Part shown: positions 11,918-20,160 of the stretch, in pieces
Layout of the letters: each line of letters begins with the position of its first letter
How positions within the stretch are numbered: the first letter of the stretch is position 1
Assembly: GCA_903919315.1 (NCBI GenBank)
Contig: CAIXHP010000020.1
Coordinates: forward strand, 1 to 64,000
Length of the DNA stretch: 64,000 bases
Direction: 5' to 3'
From: an uncultured Pseudomonadota bacterium
Lineage (GTDB): Bacteria; Pseudomonadota; Alphaproteobacteria; UBA9219
Translations under genes and position numbers: made by a program
Notes under the pieces: generated by a model
Databases searched by the model: none
Told to the model about the DNA's origin: nothing
The model's input: the letters and a program-made list of their open reading frames with translations, nothing else

Positions 11918-12030
11918 GTCATCCCCGCGAAGGCGGGGAACCATCACCTGTAGTACGAAAAGCGCCGGTCTGGAAAAATTGTACTCTACCCTATCACCGG
12001 GTGATGGATCCCCGCCTTCGCGGGGATGAC
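11918..12030 (+). repeat. Palindromic-ended repeat, copy A (113 bp)
   Basis: The ends GTCATCCCCGCGAAGGCG and CGCCTTCGCGGGGATGAC are inverted copies, with further inverted CCATCACC/GGTGAT just inside. The core is unique. The reverse complement of 24345-24454 matches this copy almost throughout, so the two are dispersed copies in opposite orientation. Without an internal ORF this looks like a MITE or other non-autonomous palindromic element. Confidence 0.85.
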
Positions 12031-12141
12031 CTTGTTTTAATGGTTGTTCTTTGCTTTTTGAGTTTCCGGACGGACACTAAGAGGTAAGTCTTTTAGGTCC
12101 TTTGGCCGAAGAATAGCCCTCTCTGTTCCTCCTGTTCCACT

Positions 12142-12210
12142 CCGTATATTATGTAAAAGTTAGTCAGAAAACAAAAAAGCCAACCGAAGGTGGATCTAAT
12201 ACATTGATTT
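12142..12210. repeat. Degenerate copy of the island's right terminus
   Basis: These 69 bases align without gaps to 23981-24049 at 49 of 69 positions by hand count. The matching block includes the A-rich terminator tail and the string ACATTGATTT next to the tRNA CCA end. It lies outside the left att site, where host sequence would be expected, so I read it as the end of an older, diverged related element or as a displaced tRNA terminator. Confidence 0.6.
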
Positions 12211-12257
12211 AATTGGCGTCCCCTACGGGATTCGAACCCGTGTTACTACTGTGAAAG
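12201..12257. repeat. Left attachment site with tRNA-Glu 3' fragment
   Basis: This copy contains the minus-strand tRNA-Glu 3' half from the anticodon loop to CCA, plus 13 bases downstream. It differs from the right copy at two positions (12211 and 12250). Sequence beyond 12257 no longer matches the tRNA. Confidence 0.92.
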
Positions 12258-12366
12258 AGTTGTATATGGCACTTTGGGGGACATGGCGAAACATGGCAAC
12301 GCCTAGAAAAACCTTATTAACAGCCGTTTTCTGTTTCCTCTTGTTCCCCTGAATCCCTCCCCGTAT

Positions 12367-12390
12367 ATTACCCAAAACTTACCCAAAAAT
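12367..12390. promoter_or_regulatory. Putative integrase arm-type site, left
   Basis: The 24-mer containing TTACCCAAAACTTACCCA has a near match at 23986-24009 beside the right att site and a degenerate match at 12147-12170. Direct repeats of this kind near both ends of a tyrosine-recombinase element often bind the integrase N-terminal domain. It also lies just upstream of int, so it could act in autoregulation. Confidence 0.5.
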
Positions 12391-12414
12391 TCCTAGGGCC
12401 AAATGGAGGGATAA

Positions 12415-13701
12415 ATGGCGAGGCAAGTGCGGGATGCCGTTTTGGACACCAGAAACGCACGAAGGAAGCTAAAGACCCAAGCGGAACCCCATTGGCGGGC
12501 GCTGGATAGGGGGTTGCATCTGGGCTATCGCAAGAGGGCTAGTGGTGGTTCATGGATTGTGCGGCGCTTTACGGAGTCCGGCGCGTACAAAAAACACAAG
12601 ATTGGCCTTGCCGATGATTTTCAGGATGCCGATGGCGTCAAGACACTGGATTATCGGCAGGCTCAGGAAGCCGCCCGCAAGTGGTATCACCATGAAACCA
12701 GAAAAGAGGCTGGGCTAGAGGAATCGCACGAAGGTCATTACGCCGTCGCTGACGCCATGCGCGATTATCTGGCGCACTATGCGGTGGAGGGGAAGGGGCT
12801 GTCTGTCGCCAACGCCATAACCAAAGCCCATATCCTGCCAGTGCTGGGGGAAGTCCGGCTGGACAGGCTGACCACGAAAAGAATTACCGACTGGTTGCAA
12901 GACACGGCGGCAAGCGCGGCACGGCTTCGCACAGGCAAGACTGCCCGCAAGCGCAATCTGCGCCAGTTGTCCGCCGACGCCAACGCAGTTCGTCGCCGAC
13001 GCGCAACCGCGAACCGGGTTCTGACCGTCCTTAAAGCCTCTCTTAATCATGCTTGGCGGCAGGGGAAGGTTGCCAGCGACATTCCTTGGCGCAAGGTAAA
13101 GCCGTTCAAGAACACCTGTGCGCCGGTTGTGCGGTATTTGACTGAGGCGGAATGCGTCCGGCTTGTGAACACCTGTCCGCCTGACCTTCGCCGTATGGCT
13201 CAAGCGGCACTGTTTACCGGATGCCGCTATAGCGAGTTGGCGAACCTAATAGCCAGCGACTTTAATCCGGACGCTGGCACGGTCGCCGTTCGCGTAAGCA
13301 AGAGCGGCAAACCGCGCCATGTGGTTCTGACCGACGAAGGGCAGGAGTTTTTTGCGCAAGTGGTGGTTGGCAAAAATGGGGCTGACCTGATTTTCACGCA
13401 TGACAACGGCAATGCATGGGGCAAATCGCACCAAAGCCGCCCGCTTTTGGAGGCTTGCGCCCGCGCCGAGATTATACCAGCAATATCATTTCACGTTTTG
13501 CGGCACACGCATGGTAGTATTTTAGCCATGAAGGGCGTTCCCATGCCTGTGATAGCCAAACAGTTGGGGCATGCCGACACCCGCATGACGGAACGGCACT
13601 ATGCCCACCTATCACCCAGCTATGTTGCGGACACCATACGAGAGAATTTCCCGACGCTGGGGATTGTTGAAAAGAGCAATATCAAGCAATTAACGAGGTA
13701 G
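12415..13701 (+). CDS. Tyrosine site-specific integrase
   Basis: This 428-residue phage-type integrase would insert and excise the element at tRNA-Glu. The catalytic set is complete: Arg271 in GCRYSEL, Lys in the SKSGKPR turn, HVLRH (His360, Arg363), His386 in LGHADT and the nucleophile Tyr396 in ERHYAHL. A SAM-like core-binding domain precedes it. The ATG has GGAGG five bases upstream. It starts about 160 bases inside the left att site. Base composition is high in G+C (41 of 60 at 12901-12960), in contrast to the next gene. Confidence 0.97.
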   Translation: MARQVRDAVLDTRNARRKLKTQAEPHWRALDRGLHLGYRKRASGGSWIVRRFTESGAYKKHKIGLADDFQDADGVKTLDYRQAQEAARKWYHHETRKEAGLEESHEGHYAVADAMRDYLAHYAVEGKGLSVANAITKAHILPVLGEVRLDRLTTKRITDWLQDTAASAARLRTGKTARKRNLRQLSADANAVRRRRATANRVLTVLKASLNHAWRQGKVASDIPWRKVKPFKNTCAPVVRYLTEAECVRLVNTCPPDLRRMAQAALFTGCRYSELANLIASDFNPDAGTVAVRVSKSGKPRHVVLTDEGQEFFAQVVVGKNGADLIFTHDNGNAWGKSHQSRPLLEACARAEIIPAISFHVLRHTHGSILAMKGVPMPVIAKQLGHADTRMTERHYAHLSPSYVADTIRENFPTLGIVEKSNIKQLTR

Positions 13702-13840
13702 ACGATCAAGACGCATGACCAATACAACAGAATGCAGTATTCTTGCCCTTGGCGCGGCTAGGTTTGGCCGCTGAAAAATCCGTCCGCACGGAACTGCCGC
13801 GCCCTTCCTGTCTTTGCGGATACCCGTTGCGGGAGGGGAT

Positions 13841-14773
13841 ATGAGTTATTGGCAATTCTATGACTTTACCTGTCTGCCTGTTGCAGTCGCGTTCCTTTTT
13901 CGTGAAGTAATATCAATAAACTCTGAAGATTTTGACGAGCTTACCTTAAGGGAGAGCGCAGAGATTTATGAAAGGCTCAAGTCTTCCGAAGAAGCCTTGG
14001 AGTTTCTAGATTTTGCAATCGTGGCGGTGAGAAAAAAGAAGATTGAGACAGAGCGGGTGTACAAGCTCCCGAAAAGCCTTTCAGATAAGGATATTCTTAA
14101 TATTTTTGTTGAATCGGCTGGTTTTTTTAGGTGGGCAGAAAAAGAGGGGGTGGAATTCGATTATTTTTTGCAAAGTTCGGTTAAACAGCATGAAAAAAAG
14201 CTGCTAAAGAAGAATTATTCCAAAAACAAAATTACTCAGCAAGAAACAGTTCTGCATATGAAAGAGCCGCTTTGGAATCTAGGCAAGGCCATTCTTTATC
14301 TGCATGGGTATGATGCAACTGAAGATGAAGAAATTGATCTTGATATTGTAAATTCCGACAAAAAATTGAAGAGAATTTATATCTACGCTCAAGACAGTTC
14401 AAAATTAAATAGGCTCAAAATTATTGGCGTGGACGAACACGCAAAAGTTTTGCCACATGAATTTATGGAGTGGGCAGAGACACTGGACATGGGGTTTCCA
14501 AATTTAGTTGGCAATGCGCGAGCACAAGAAAATGGAACGAATAAGTTAACTTATGAGTCTGCGCCGTATCTGCAACTTATGTTGGACGCGATGCTTCATT
14601 TTAAGGGGCGCTTGAAGGACAGAAAAGAGAAAAAGCAAACCTTTGAAGAATGGATATACATCCAAGGCGTAAAGAAGTTTGGTTCCGGCTTTAGCAAAAG
14701 CAAAGCCGAGTCTATGGCAACGTTCATTAGACCCCCTGAGTTTGAGCGGGGCGGAAATAAGCGCATTAATTGA
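13841..14773 (+). CDS. AT-rich island protein of unknown function (310 aa)
   Basis: I do not recognise this protein. It is hydrophilic, Lys/Glu-rich and largely helical in appearance, with no signal peptide or membrane segment. The C-terminus contains KKFGSGFSKSKAESMATFIRP, a helix-turn-like segment. The ATG at 13841 has GGGAGGGG directly upstream and is preferred to the tracked start. A hand count over 14161-14220 gives 17 of 60 G+C, far below the integrase, so it was probably acquired separately. Its position between int and the AlpA-like gene would suit a regulator or a defence or accessory factor, but nothing in the sequence proves either. Confidence 0.75.
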   Translation: MSYWQFYDFTCLPVAVAFLFREVISINSEDFDELTLRESAEIYERLKSSEEALEFLDFAIVAVRKKKIETERVYKLPKSLSDKDILNIFVESAGFFRWAEKEGVEFDYFLQSSVKQHEKKLLKKNYSKNKITQQETVLHMKEPLWNLGKAILYLHGYDATEDEEIDLDIVNSDKKLKRIYIYAQDSSKLNRLKIIGVDEHAKVLPHEFMEWAETLDMGFPNLVGNARAQENGTNKLTYESAPYLQLMLDAMLHFKGRLKDRKEKKQTFEEWIYIQGVKKFGSGFSKSKAESMATFIRPPEFERGGNKRIN

Positions 14774-14841
14774 TGTGTATGGAACCTTCGGAGGTTCCTT
14801 CGAGGCTTCCAAGGTAGAAGTTTCCTTGCAACTTTATAGGT

Positions 14842-14885
14842 TGTCCCCATGAACGCCGGGCTGTCCGGCGTAAACAAAGGGGACA
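14842..14885 (+). promoter_or_regulatory. Hairpin sequestering the AlpA-like gene's ribosome binding site
   Basis: TGTCCCC (14842-14848) is the exact complement of GGGGACA (14879-14885), which contains the Shine-Dalgarno GGGG seven bases before the ATG at 14890. Inside lies a second perfect stem, CGCCGG/CCGGCG (14854-14859 and 14865-14870). The fold would hide the ribosome binding site and hold down translation. Confidence 0.6.
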
Positions 14886-14889
14886 TGCC

Positions 14890-15093
14890 ATGCAGCCGCA
14901 CCAATTCAACTTAACCAAAGCCGCCTATTCCGTGGGCGAGTTATTGGCGATCCTGCCTATAAGCCGCACCACGCTTTATAGGGCCGTCCAAGCCGAACAG
15001 TTGAAGGCCACGAAGCTTGGTTCGCGAACAATGTTTCTTGCGCCCCATGTCGCCGAGTTTCTGGCCGCTCTGGCCCTACCCCCTAATGCTTAA
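14890..15093 (+). CDS. AlpA/MerR-type HTH protein (putative excisionase or regulator)
   Basis: The 67-residue protein is a single winged-HTH unit of the excisionase/AlpA class: YSVGELLAILPISRTTLYRAV forms the helix-turn-helix, and the wing follows with KLGSRTMFLAPHVAEFLA. In P4-like and other integrative elements such proteins activate int or aid excision. It sits directly before the replication gene and behind a translation-blocking hairpin. Length and position are typical for the role, which is otherwise inferred. Confidence 0.85.
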   Translation: MQPHQFNLTKAAYSVGELLAILPISRTTLYRAVQAEQLKATKLGSRTMFLAPHVAEFLAALALPPNA

Positions 15094-15125
15094 AAAGCGA
15101 CAATTACAACGGATAGGGTTGAGCC

Positions 15126-17633
15126 ATGTACGATGAAACACAGTTCGCTGATACGCCGACAGTTTTACCCTATGGGTTTGAGCGAACCGAAGAAACCGAC
15201 AAAACCGATGCGCCAAACGTTACCAATGGATTTTCTGTGGTTTCCAACGGCGCGTTTCTGGCGGCGCTCTTCGGCAGTCAACCTTCTGACCTTTGCCCGG
15301 TAGTGGTCAGCTTCAAAGGCAATCCGGCGAAGGTGGCAAAGGCGGCGTGGTGGGGCGTGGCTTGGTGTTATGGAACCGCAGCGCCCGCCCCAGAGGCCAA
15401 CAACTATTTCAGCCTTGCGGCGTTCCGCCCGGATGAATCGGGACAGTATCGGCGGCGCAAAGCGCAATTCAATGCCTTGCATGCTGTGATGTTGGATGAT
15501 GTCGGTACGAAAGTTGCGCTGGATCGTCTGACCTTGCCGCCTTCATGGCTCTTGGAAACGTCGCCCGATAATTTTCAAGCCGGATATATTTTGAAAGAAC
15601 CGATACAAGAAACGGTGGTGGCGGATCGTCTTGTGAACGCGATTGTTGCGGCGGGGTTATGTGATCCGGGCGCTAACGGGCCAACGGCGCGGCTGGCGCG
15701 ATTGCCGGAAGCGGTAAACGGCAAGCATGATCCGGCCTTTCATTGCCGGATGCGGGAGTGGGAATCTAACCGGCGCTATACCATCCAAGAATTGATTGAC
15801 GGGTTGCAATTGGATATGCGCCCGCTGGGCCGTCCCCAAGTGAACGCGGACAATCGACACGCGGAAGACTCGGACTGTGACGGCCCTGTGCTAATCCCCA
15901 GTCCGACAGAGAATGCCGTAGTGGCGGCGCTGCGCGTGAAGAATCTATATAAAGCCCCGCTTGGCGACGGAAAGCATGACGTGACCTGTCCGTGGGTGGC
16001 GGAACATGGCGGCGCGAGCGATGGCGGAACGGCCTATTTTGAACCAGACGCTAAATGGCCGCTGGGTGGGTTTAAATGTTTGCATGGGCATTGCGCCCAC
16101 AGGCATATCTGCGACTTGTTGCAGTTTCTATGCGTGGCGGTGAGCGCGGCGCGGATGAAGCCGATCATCCGTGTGGTGTCCGGAGAGATTCCGCGAATTG
16201 TCGATGCAGCCGAACAAGAATTGGCGAAAATGGGCAGGTACTATCAACGCGGCAGTCTGATTGTGACCGTTGGCACAGACCCCGGCACAAAAGAAACCAG
16301 TGTTCGCGATATTAACCCGCCCGCGCTGATTGCAGCGTTGGCAGGCGCGGCCACATGGGAACGTTTTGACGGGCGCAGCAAGCAATGGGTTCGCACTGAC
16401 CCGTCGCAGCGGCACGTTTCTGTGTTGTTTGATGCAATAGCCTATCCCCATTTGCCGGTGCTGAATGGGCTGACCCGGCAACCCTATTTCCGGCCCGATG
16501 GTACGCTGGTGACGCGGGCGGGCTATGATGCGTCAACCGGCATGTTTGGCGTGTTTGCAGAAAAAGATTTTTCCGTCCCTTCCCAGCCTTCAAAAGCAGA
16601 CGCTGAGGCTGCTTTGCATTTGCTGGTTGGTCTGCTGGCGGAATTTCGTTTTGCCAAACCGGCGGATAAGGCGGCGACTTTGGCGGCATTCCTTACGGCA
16701 ACGATCCGGCCAACATTGGCGCATGCCCCAATGTTTCATGTCAGAGCGCCACAAATTGCTTCGGGAAAGTCCCATTTATGCCGTGTCATAATTGCTTTTG
16801 CGACGCCTCAGCGCGGAACGCCGACAACCTTTCCACATGACGATGAAGAGTGCCGCAAAATGCTTTTGGCGGAATTGCTACGCGTTCCGGCAGTAATCGA
16901 ATTTGATAATTTAACTGGCGATCTTGTCCCGCATAAAAGTCTGTGCATTGCCCTGACCTCGGAACATTTTAGCGGGCGCATTTTGGGCATATCCAAAACA
17001 GCGACGGTCAGCACGCGCACATTGTTTCTTTCCAGCGGCAACAATGTTGGGCCGGTGCAGGATATGGCGCGGCGATGCGTGACCATAAATCTTGATCCGG
17101 CCTGTGAAACGCCCGCCAGCCGCACTTTCAGCCGCCCCGATTTGGTGCAGGACGTGCAGCGCGAACGCGGGCGCTATGTTTCGGCGGCGTTGACGATAAT
17201 GCGGGCTTGGATTGTCGCCGGACGCCCCAAGTCGCCATGCAGGGCAATGGCTGGGTTTGAGGATTGGTCAGACATGTGCCGCCAGTCGCTGTTATGGCTG
17301 GGGCAAACAGACCCCGCCGACGCTGTGTTTGAAGCCATGTCGGATGATCCAGACCGCGAGATGCTGGCGCGTTTGTTGGCGGCATGGAAGGCCTGCTTTG
17401 ACCGCAAACCAACGATGGTGCGTCAAGCTGTGGATTTTGAGGGCTTCTCTGACCTAGGCATGGAACTGCGCGAGGTCTTGTATGACATTGCCGGGGAACG
17501 TGAAATGATTAACCGCCGTGTGTTGGGGCGCTGGATCAAGCGCCATGCGGGGAGGATCGTTAACGGCATTCGTTTTGTTCGCGCTGGAGGCAGTCGTTCG
17601 GCAGAGGCTTGGGTTGTGGAATCGGTTTCATAG
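15126..17633 (+). CDS. Element replication protein: primase-like plus ATPase-like domains
   Basis: This 835-residue protein probably replicates the excised element. The N-terminal 230 residues resemble RepB/archaeo-eukaryotic-type primases, with HAVMLDDVG near residue 120 as a candidate acidic metal site. A zinc-binding segment follows (CPW, then GFKCLHGHCAHRHIC, ending near 330), as in primase-helicase proteins. The C-terminal half has a P-loop-like IASGKSHL near 545-550 and an acidic IEFDNLTGD strand, consistent with a helicase-type ATPase. No origin is recognised beyond short repeats downstream. The overall architecture parallels P4 alpha-type proteins, but homology is inferred from motifs only. 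Confidence 0.8.
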   Translation: MYDETQFADTPTVLPYGFERTEETDKTDAPNVTNGFSVVSNGAFLAALFGSQPSDLCPVVVSFKGNPAKVAKAAWWGVAWCYGTAAPAPEANNYFSLAAFRPDESGQYRRRKAQFNALHAVMLDDVGTKVALDRLTLPPSWLLETSPDNFQAGYILKEPIQETVVADRLVNAIVAAGLCDPGANGPTARLARLPEAVNGKHDPAFHCRMREWESNRRYTIQELIDGLQLDMRPLGRPQVNADNRHAEDSDCDGPVLIPSPTENAVVAALRVKNLYKAPLGDGKHDVTCPWVAEHGGASDGGTAYFEPDAKWPLGGFKCLHGHCAHRHICDLLQFLCVAVSAARMKPIIRVVSGEIPRIVDAAEQELAKMGRYYQRGSLIVTVGTDPGTKETSVRDINPPALIAALAGAATWERFDGRSKQWVRTDPSQRHVSVLFDAIAYPHLPVLNGLTRQPYFRPDGTLVTRAGYDASTGMFGVFAEKDFSVPSQPSKADAEAALHLLVGLLAEFRFAKPADKAATLAAFLTATIRPTLAHAPMFHVRAPQIASGKSHLCRVIIAFATPQRGTPTTFPHDDEECRKMLLAELLRVPAVIEFDNLTGDLVPHKSLCIALTSEHFSGRILGISKTATVSTRTLFLSSGNNVGPVQDMARRCVTINLDPACETPASRTFSRPDLVQDVQRERGRYVSAALTIMRAWIVAGRPKSPCRAMAGFEDWSDMCRQSLLWLGQTDPADAVFEAMSDDPDREMLARLLAAWKACFDRKPTMVRQAVDFEGFSDLGMELREVLYDIAGEREMINRRVLGRWIKRHAGRIVNGIRFVRAGGSRSAEAWVVESVS

Positions 17634-17638
17634 GTTTT
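17624..17638 (+). repeat. 15-bp direct repeat, copy 1
   Basis: GGTTTCATAGGTTTT spans the stop codon of the replication gene and recurs exactly at 18519-18533. GGAATCGGTTT also precedes both copies. Confidence 0.7.
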
Positions 17639-17687
17639 GTCGGGTTGGAAGCGCGACAGAAAGCAAAGTGTCACAGGGAGAGAGAAC

Positions 17688-18368
17688 ATGGCCAACGGAT
17701 CAAAAAGCACAAAGACTGACAAGTCCAGAGCCTTGATCATGACCAATTCATCCGGCAAATCGCGCGACGTGGTTTTGGCCGAAGTGGCGTTTGGCGGTAT
17801 CGTCAATAGCGCCACGGTTACGGCGGACTTTTCCAAGAGCAATTTTGGCGAATTGAGCCTTGTTGAATGTGTGCAGGTCTTAAAGGACAAGACTGTGTCG
17901 GTGCATAAGGGCAAGTTGGACGATGCGGAAAAACTGCTGATTGGCCAAGCTTTCGCGTTGGACGCCATTTTTTGTTCGCTGGCGCGGCGGGCGCAGTTGA
18001 ACATGGGCGAGTATATCAATGCCGCAGACCGCTATATGCGCCTAGCCCTGAAAGCACAGGGGCAATGCCGAGCGACGTTGGAAACGCTGGCGGCGATCAA
18101 GAATCCGCCGATGGTGTTCGCCAAGCAAGCCAATATCGCGCAAGGGCCGCAACAGATAAACAACACGGTTAATGCGCCGGACAGGGGGAGTCTTAGCAAT
18201 CCGCACGCGCCCGCGCCCGCGTGCGCGGGAAATTCAAATTCTGTGCAAAACAAACTATTGGAGGACAGGCATGAAACGGGGTTGGACATTGGAACGGCGG
18301 GCGAGGCAGGCCGAGGCGATCCGGCGTTGGCAGCCGTGGGCGCGATCAACTGGCCCCCGGACGCATGA
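17688..18368 (+). CDS. Island hypothetical protein (226 aa)
   Basis: The function is unknown. The central and C-terminal segment includes KNPPMVFAKQANIAQGPQQ, a string I associate with hypothetical proteins of proteobacterial prophages and integrative elements. The N-terminus is Lys-rich (MANGSKSTKTDK) and the middle helical. The ATG at 17688 follows GGGAG by seven bases and is preferred to the tracked start inside the previous intergenic region. The last 98 bases overlap the next small gene in another frame, and the tail after about residue 165 is low-complexity, so only the first part may be constrained. Confidence 0.7.
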   Translation: MANGSKSTKTDKSRALIMTNSSGKSRDVVLAEVAFGGIVNSATVTADFSKSNFGELSLVECVQVLKDKTVSVHKGKLDDAEKLLIGQAFALDAIFCSLARRAQLNMGEYINAADRYMRLALKAQGQCRATLETLAAIKNPPMVFAKQANIAQGPQQINNTVNAPDRGSLSNPHAPAPACAGNSNSVQNKLLEDRHETGLDIGTAGEAGRGDPALAAVGAINWPPDA

Positions 18369-18498
18369 CGGCAAGGCGCGTTCGGCGCGTAACGCCGATA
18401 AGGGCGGCGCATGGCGCGAAACGCGGGAATTTATGAGGGTCATACGACAGGCGATGTGGCAGCAACAAGAAACGCTGGACGATAGAAACGGAGGTTAA
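18271..18498 (+). CDS. Small basic island protein (75 aa)
   Basis: The protein begins MKRGWTLERRARQAEAIRRW and continues with STGPRTHDGKARSARNA, a pattern seen in short conserved hypothetical proteins of alphaproteobacterial mobile elements. It is strongly basic, so nucleic-acid binding is plausible but unproven. The start has GGAGG six bases upstream; the tracked 108-residue ORF adds an unsupported N-terminus. It overlaps the 3' part of the previous gene. Confidence 0.7.
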   Translation: MKRGWTLERRARQAEAIRRWQPWARSTGPRTHDGKARSARNADKGGAWRETREFMRVIRQAMWQQQETLDDRNGG

Positions 18499-18518
18499 CG
18501 GGCGGAATCGGTTTTCTT

Positions 18519-18533
18519 GGTTTCATAGGTTTT
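18519..18533 (+). repeat. 15-bp direct repeat, copy 2
   Basis: This is an exact second copy of the string at 17624-17638. The pair brackets the two small island genes. It could mark a cassette boundary or serve as protein-binding sites. Confidence 0.7.
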
Positions 18534-18642
18534 TGGGGGGCTTTTCCGTGAATATGTCAGTCCTCTCTTTCGCCGGAGGCTGGAAAAGATTATGTGTTTT
18601 GGGGCAACGGGTTGTTGCTGATTCTGGTTTGGAAAGAAACGA

Positions 18643-20160
18643 ATGCCGCTATTGGATTGGTTGAACCGGGGGGAGACGGTCACGGTTGCTGACCATGTGC
18701 CTTATCGCTTGCTGGAGGCGGCGGATGATTTGTCGTTTGGCGACAAAGACAGCCCCAACATGCTTATCCATGGCGACAATCTGGAGGCGTTGAAGGCGCT
18801 GCTTCCCTACTACGCGGGGAAGGTGAAATGCATTTTCATTGATCCGCCCTACAACACAAAAAGCGCGTTTGAGCATTACGACGATAATCTGGAGCATAGC
18901 CAGTGGCTTGCCATGATGTATCCGCGCCTTGAAATGCTGCGTGCGTTGCTGGCGGAAGACGGCAGCATCTGGGTGACGATTGACGATAATGAAGCGCATT
19001 ATTTGAAAGTGATTATGGATGAGATTTTTGGGCGAAATAATTTTGCTGCGAACGTTGTCTGGCGTTCATCCGATGCTTCAAATAACGATGCAAAAAGTTT
19101 TTCACTCGATCACAATCAAGTCCTTGTATATGGCAAGGCAACGGACTGGCTAGCAAAACCTTTGGCACGAACAGAGGCGGCCAACGCACATTACAAAAAT
19201 CCCGATAATGATCCCAAAGGGGCTTGGTTTTCAGGAAATTTATCCTCGCCGAAACCAAGGCCAAATCTTAGGTTTCCGATAGCATCACCGACGGGACATG
19301 AGATTCAGCCTCCAAGTAACGGCTGGCGTTGGAAGAAAGAAACCCTGTTTGAGATGATAAAAACAGGTGAGATTATATTCTCCAAGAACGGAACGCGTTT
19401 AATAAAGAAAACTTATCTTGTGGATCAAGGTGGGTTGGCCCCTTCGACATTATGGGATGATATTGAAGAAACAGGACACAATAGACAGGCTAAATACGAG
19501 CTTAAAAAGTTGTTTCCAGAAACCACAACAGCAGAACTTTTTGCAACGCCTAAACCTGAGCGATTAATGCAGCGAATACTTCATATTGCTACAGAAGTAG
19601 ATGATCTGGTTCTCGACTCCTTCCTTGGTTCCGGTACCACCGCCGCCGTCGCGCACAAAATGGGCCGTCGCTATATCGGCATTGAAATGGGCGATCATGC
19701 CAAGACGCATTGCGCCCCGCGCCTGCAAAAAGTGATCGAAGGCGAACAGGGCGGCATATCGGAAGCGGTGGAGTGGAAGGGCGGCGGCGGGTTCCGGTTT
19801 TATCAACTGGGGGCAACAATCTTTGACGCGGACGGCAACATCAATCCGGCCATTCGCTTTCCGCATTTGGCCGCGCATGTCTGGTTTTGCGAAACCAAGA
19901 CCGCCTATCGCCAGCCAAAGAAAAAATCCCCTTTGTTGGGGCTGCATGACGGTACGGCCTATTATCTGCTCTATAACGGCATTCTGGGCGACAAGAGCGT
20001 AAGCGGCGGCAATGTGCTGACCATGCCCATCCTCAAATCCCTGCCGCCCCATGACGGGCCACGGGTGATCTATGGCGAAACCTCCCGCCTGTCGCCGGAA
20101 CGCCTCAAGACGTTAAACATCGTCTTCAAACAAACGCCCTACGACATTAAGGCCCGCTAA
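18643..20160 (+). CDS. mod: Type III restriction-modification methyltransferase (Mod)
   Basis: Mod methylates adenine N6 in an asymmetric target and guides the Res subunit. It is a beta-class enzyme: the catalytic DPPYNT lies at residues 67-72, the target recognition region is between about 130 and 310, and the SAM-binding DSFLGSGTT is at about 325-333. At 505 residues it is shorter than many Mod proteins. Local G+C falls within the recognition region (22 of 60 at 19081-19140, against 30 of 60 at 18721-18780 and 32 of 60 at 19681-19740). GGAAAG precedes the ATG. The stop and the next start share one base (TAATG). Confidence 0.94.
   Translation: MPLLDWLNRGETVTVADHVPYRLLEAADDLSFGDKDSPNMLIHGDNLEALKALLPYYAGKVKCIFIDPPYNTKSAFEHYDDNLEHSQWLAMMYPRLEMLRALLAEDGSIWVTIDDNEAHYLKVIMDEIFGRNNFAANVVWRSSDASNNDAKSFSLDHNQVLVYGKATDWLAKPLARTEAANAHYKNPDNDPKGAWFSGNLSSPKPRPNLRFPIASPTGHEIQPPSNGWRWKKETLFEMIKTGEIIFSKNGTRLIKKTYLVDQGGLAPSTLWDDIEETGHNRQAKYELKKLFPETTTAELFATPKPERLMQRILHIATEVDDLVLDSFLGSGTTAAVAHKMGRRYIGIEMGDHAKTHCAPRLQKVIEGEQGGISEAVEWKGGGGFRFYQLGATIFDADGNINPAIRFPHLAAHVWFCETKTAYRQPKKKSPLLGLHDGTAYYLLYNGILGDKSVSGGNVLTMPILKSLPPHDGPRVIYGETSRLSPERLKTLNIVFKQTPYDIKAR

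Larger units (their letters stand above)
11726..12200. other. Gene-free stretch left of the island
   Basis: I see no supported gene here. It contains the upstream region of lepA, a short palindrome, a palindromic-ended repeat and a degenerate copy of the island's right end, each listed separately. The tracked ORF 11899-12087 is read through the repeat and is not credible. Confidence 0.7.

Noticed and set aside
11899-12087. 62-residue ORF left of the island
   Set aside because: It is read through the palindromic-ended repeat.
12214-12257. Second tRNA-Glu gene
   Set aside because: Only the 3' half from the anticodon loop is present and the 5' half is unrelated sequence, so it is an att fragment.
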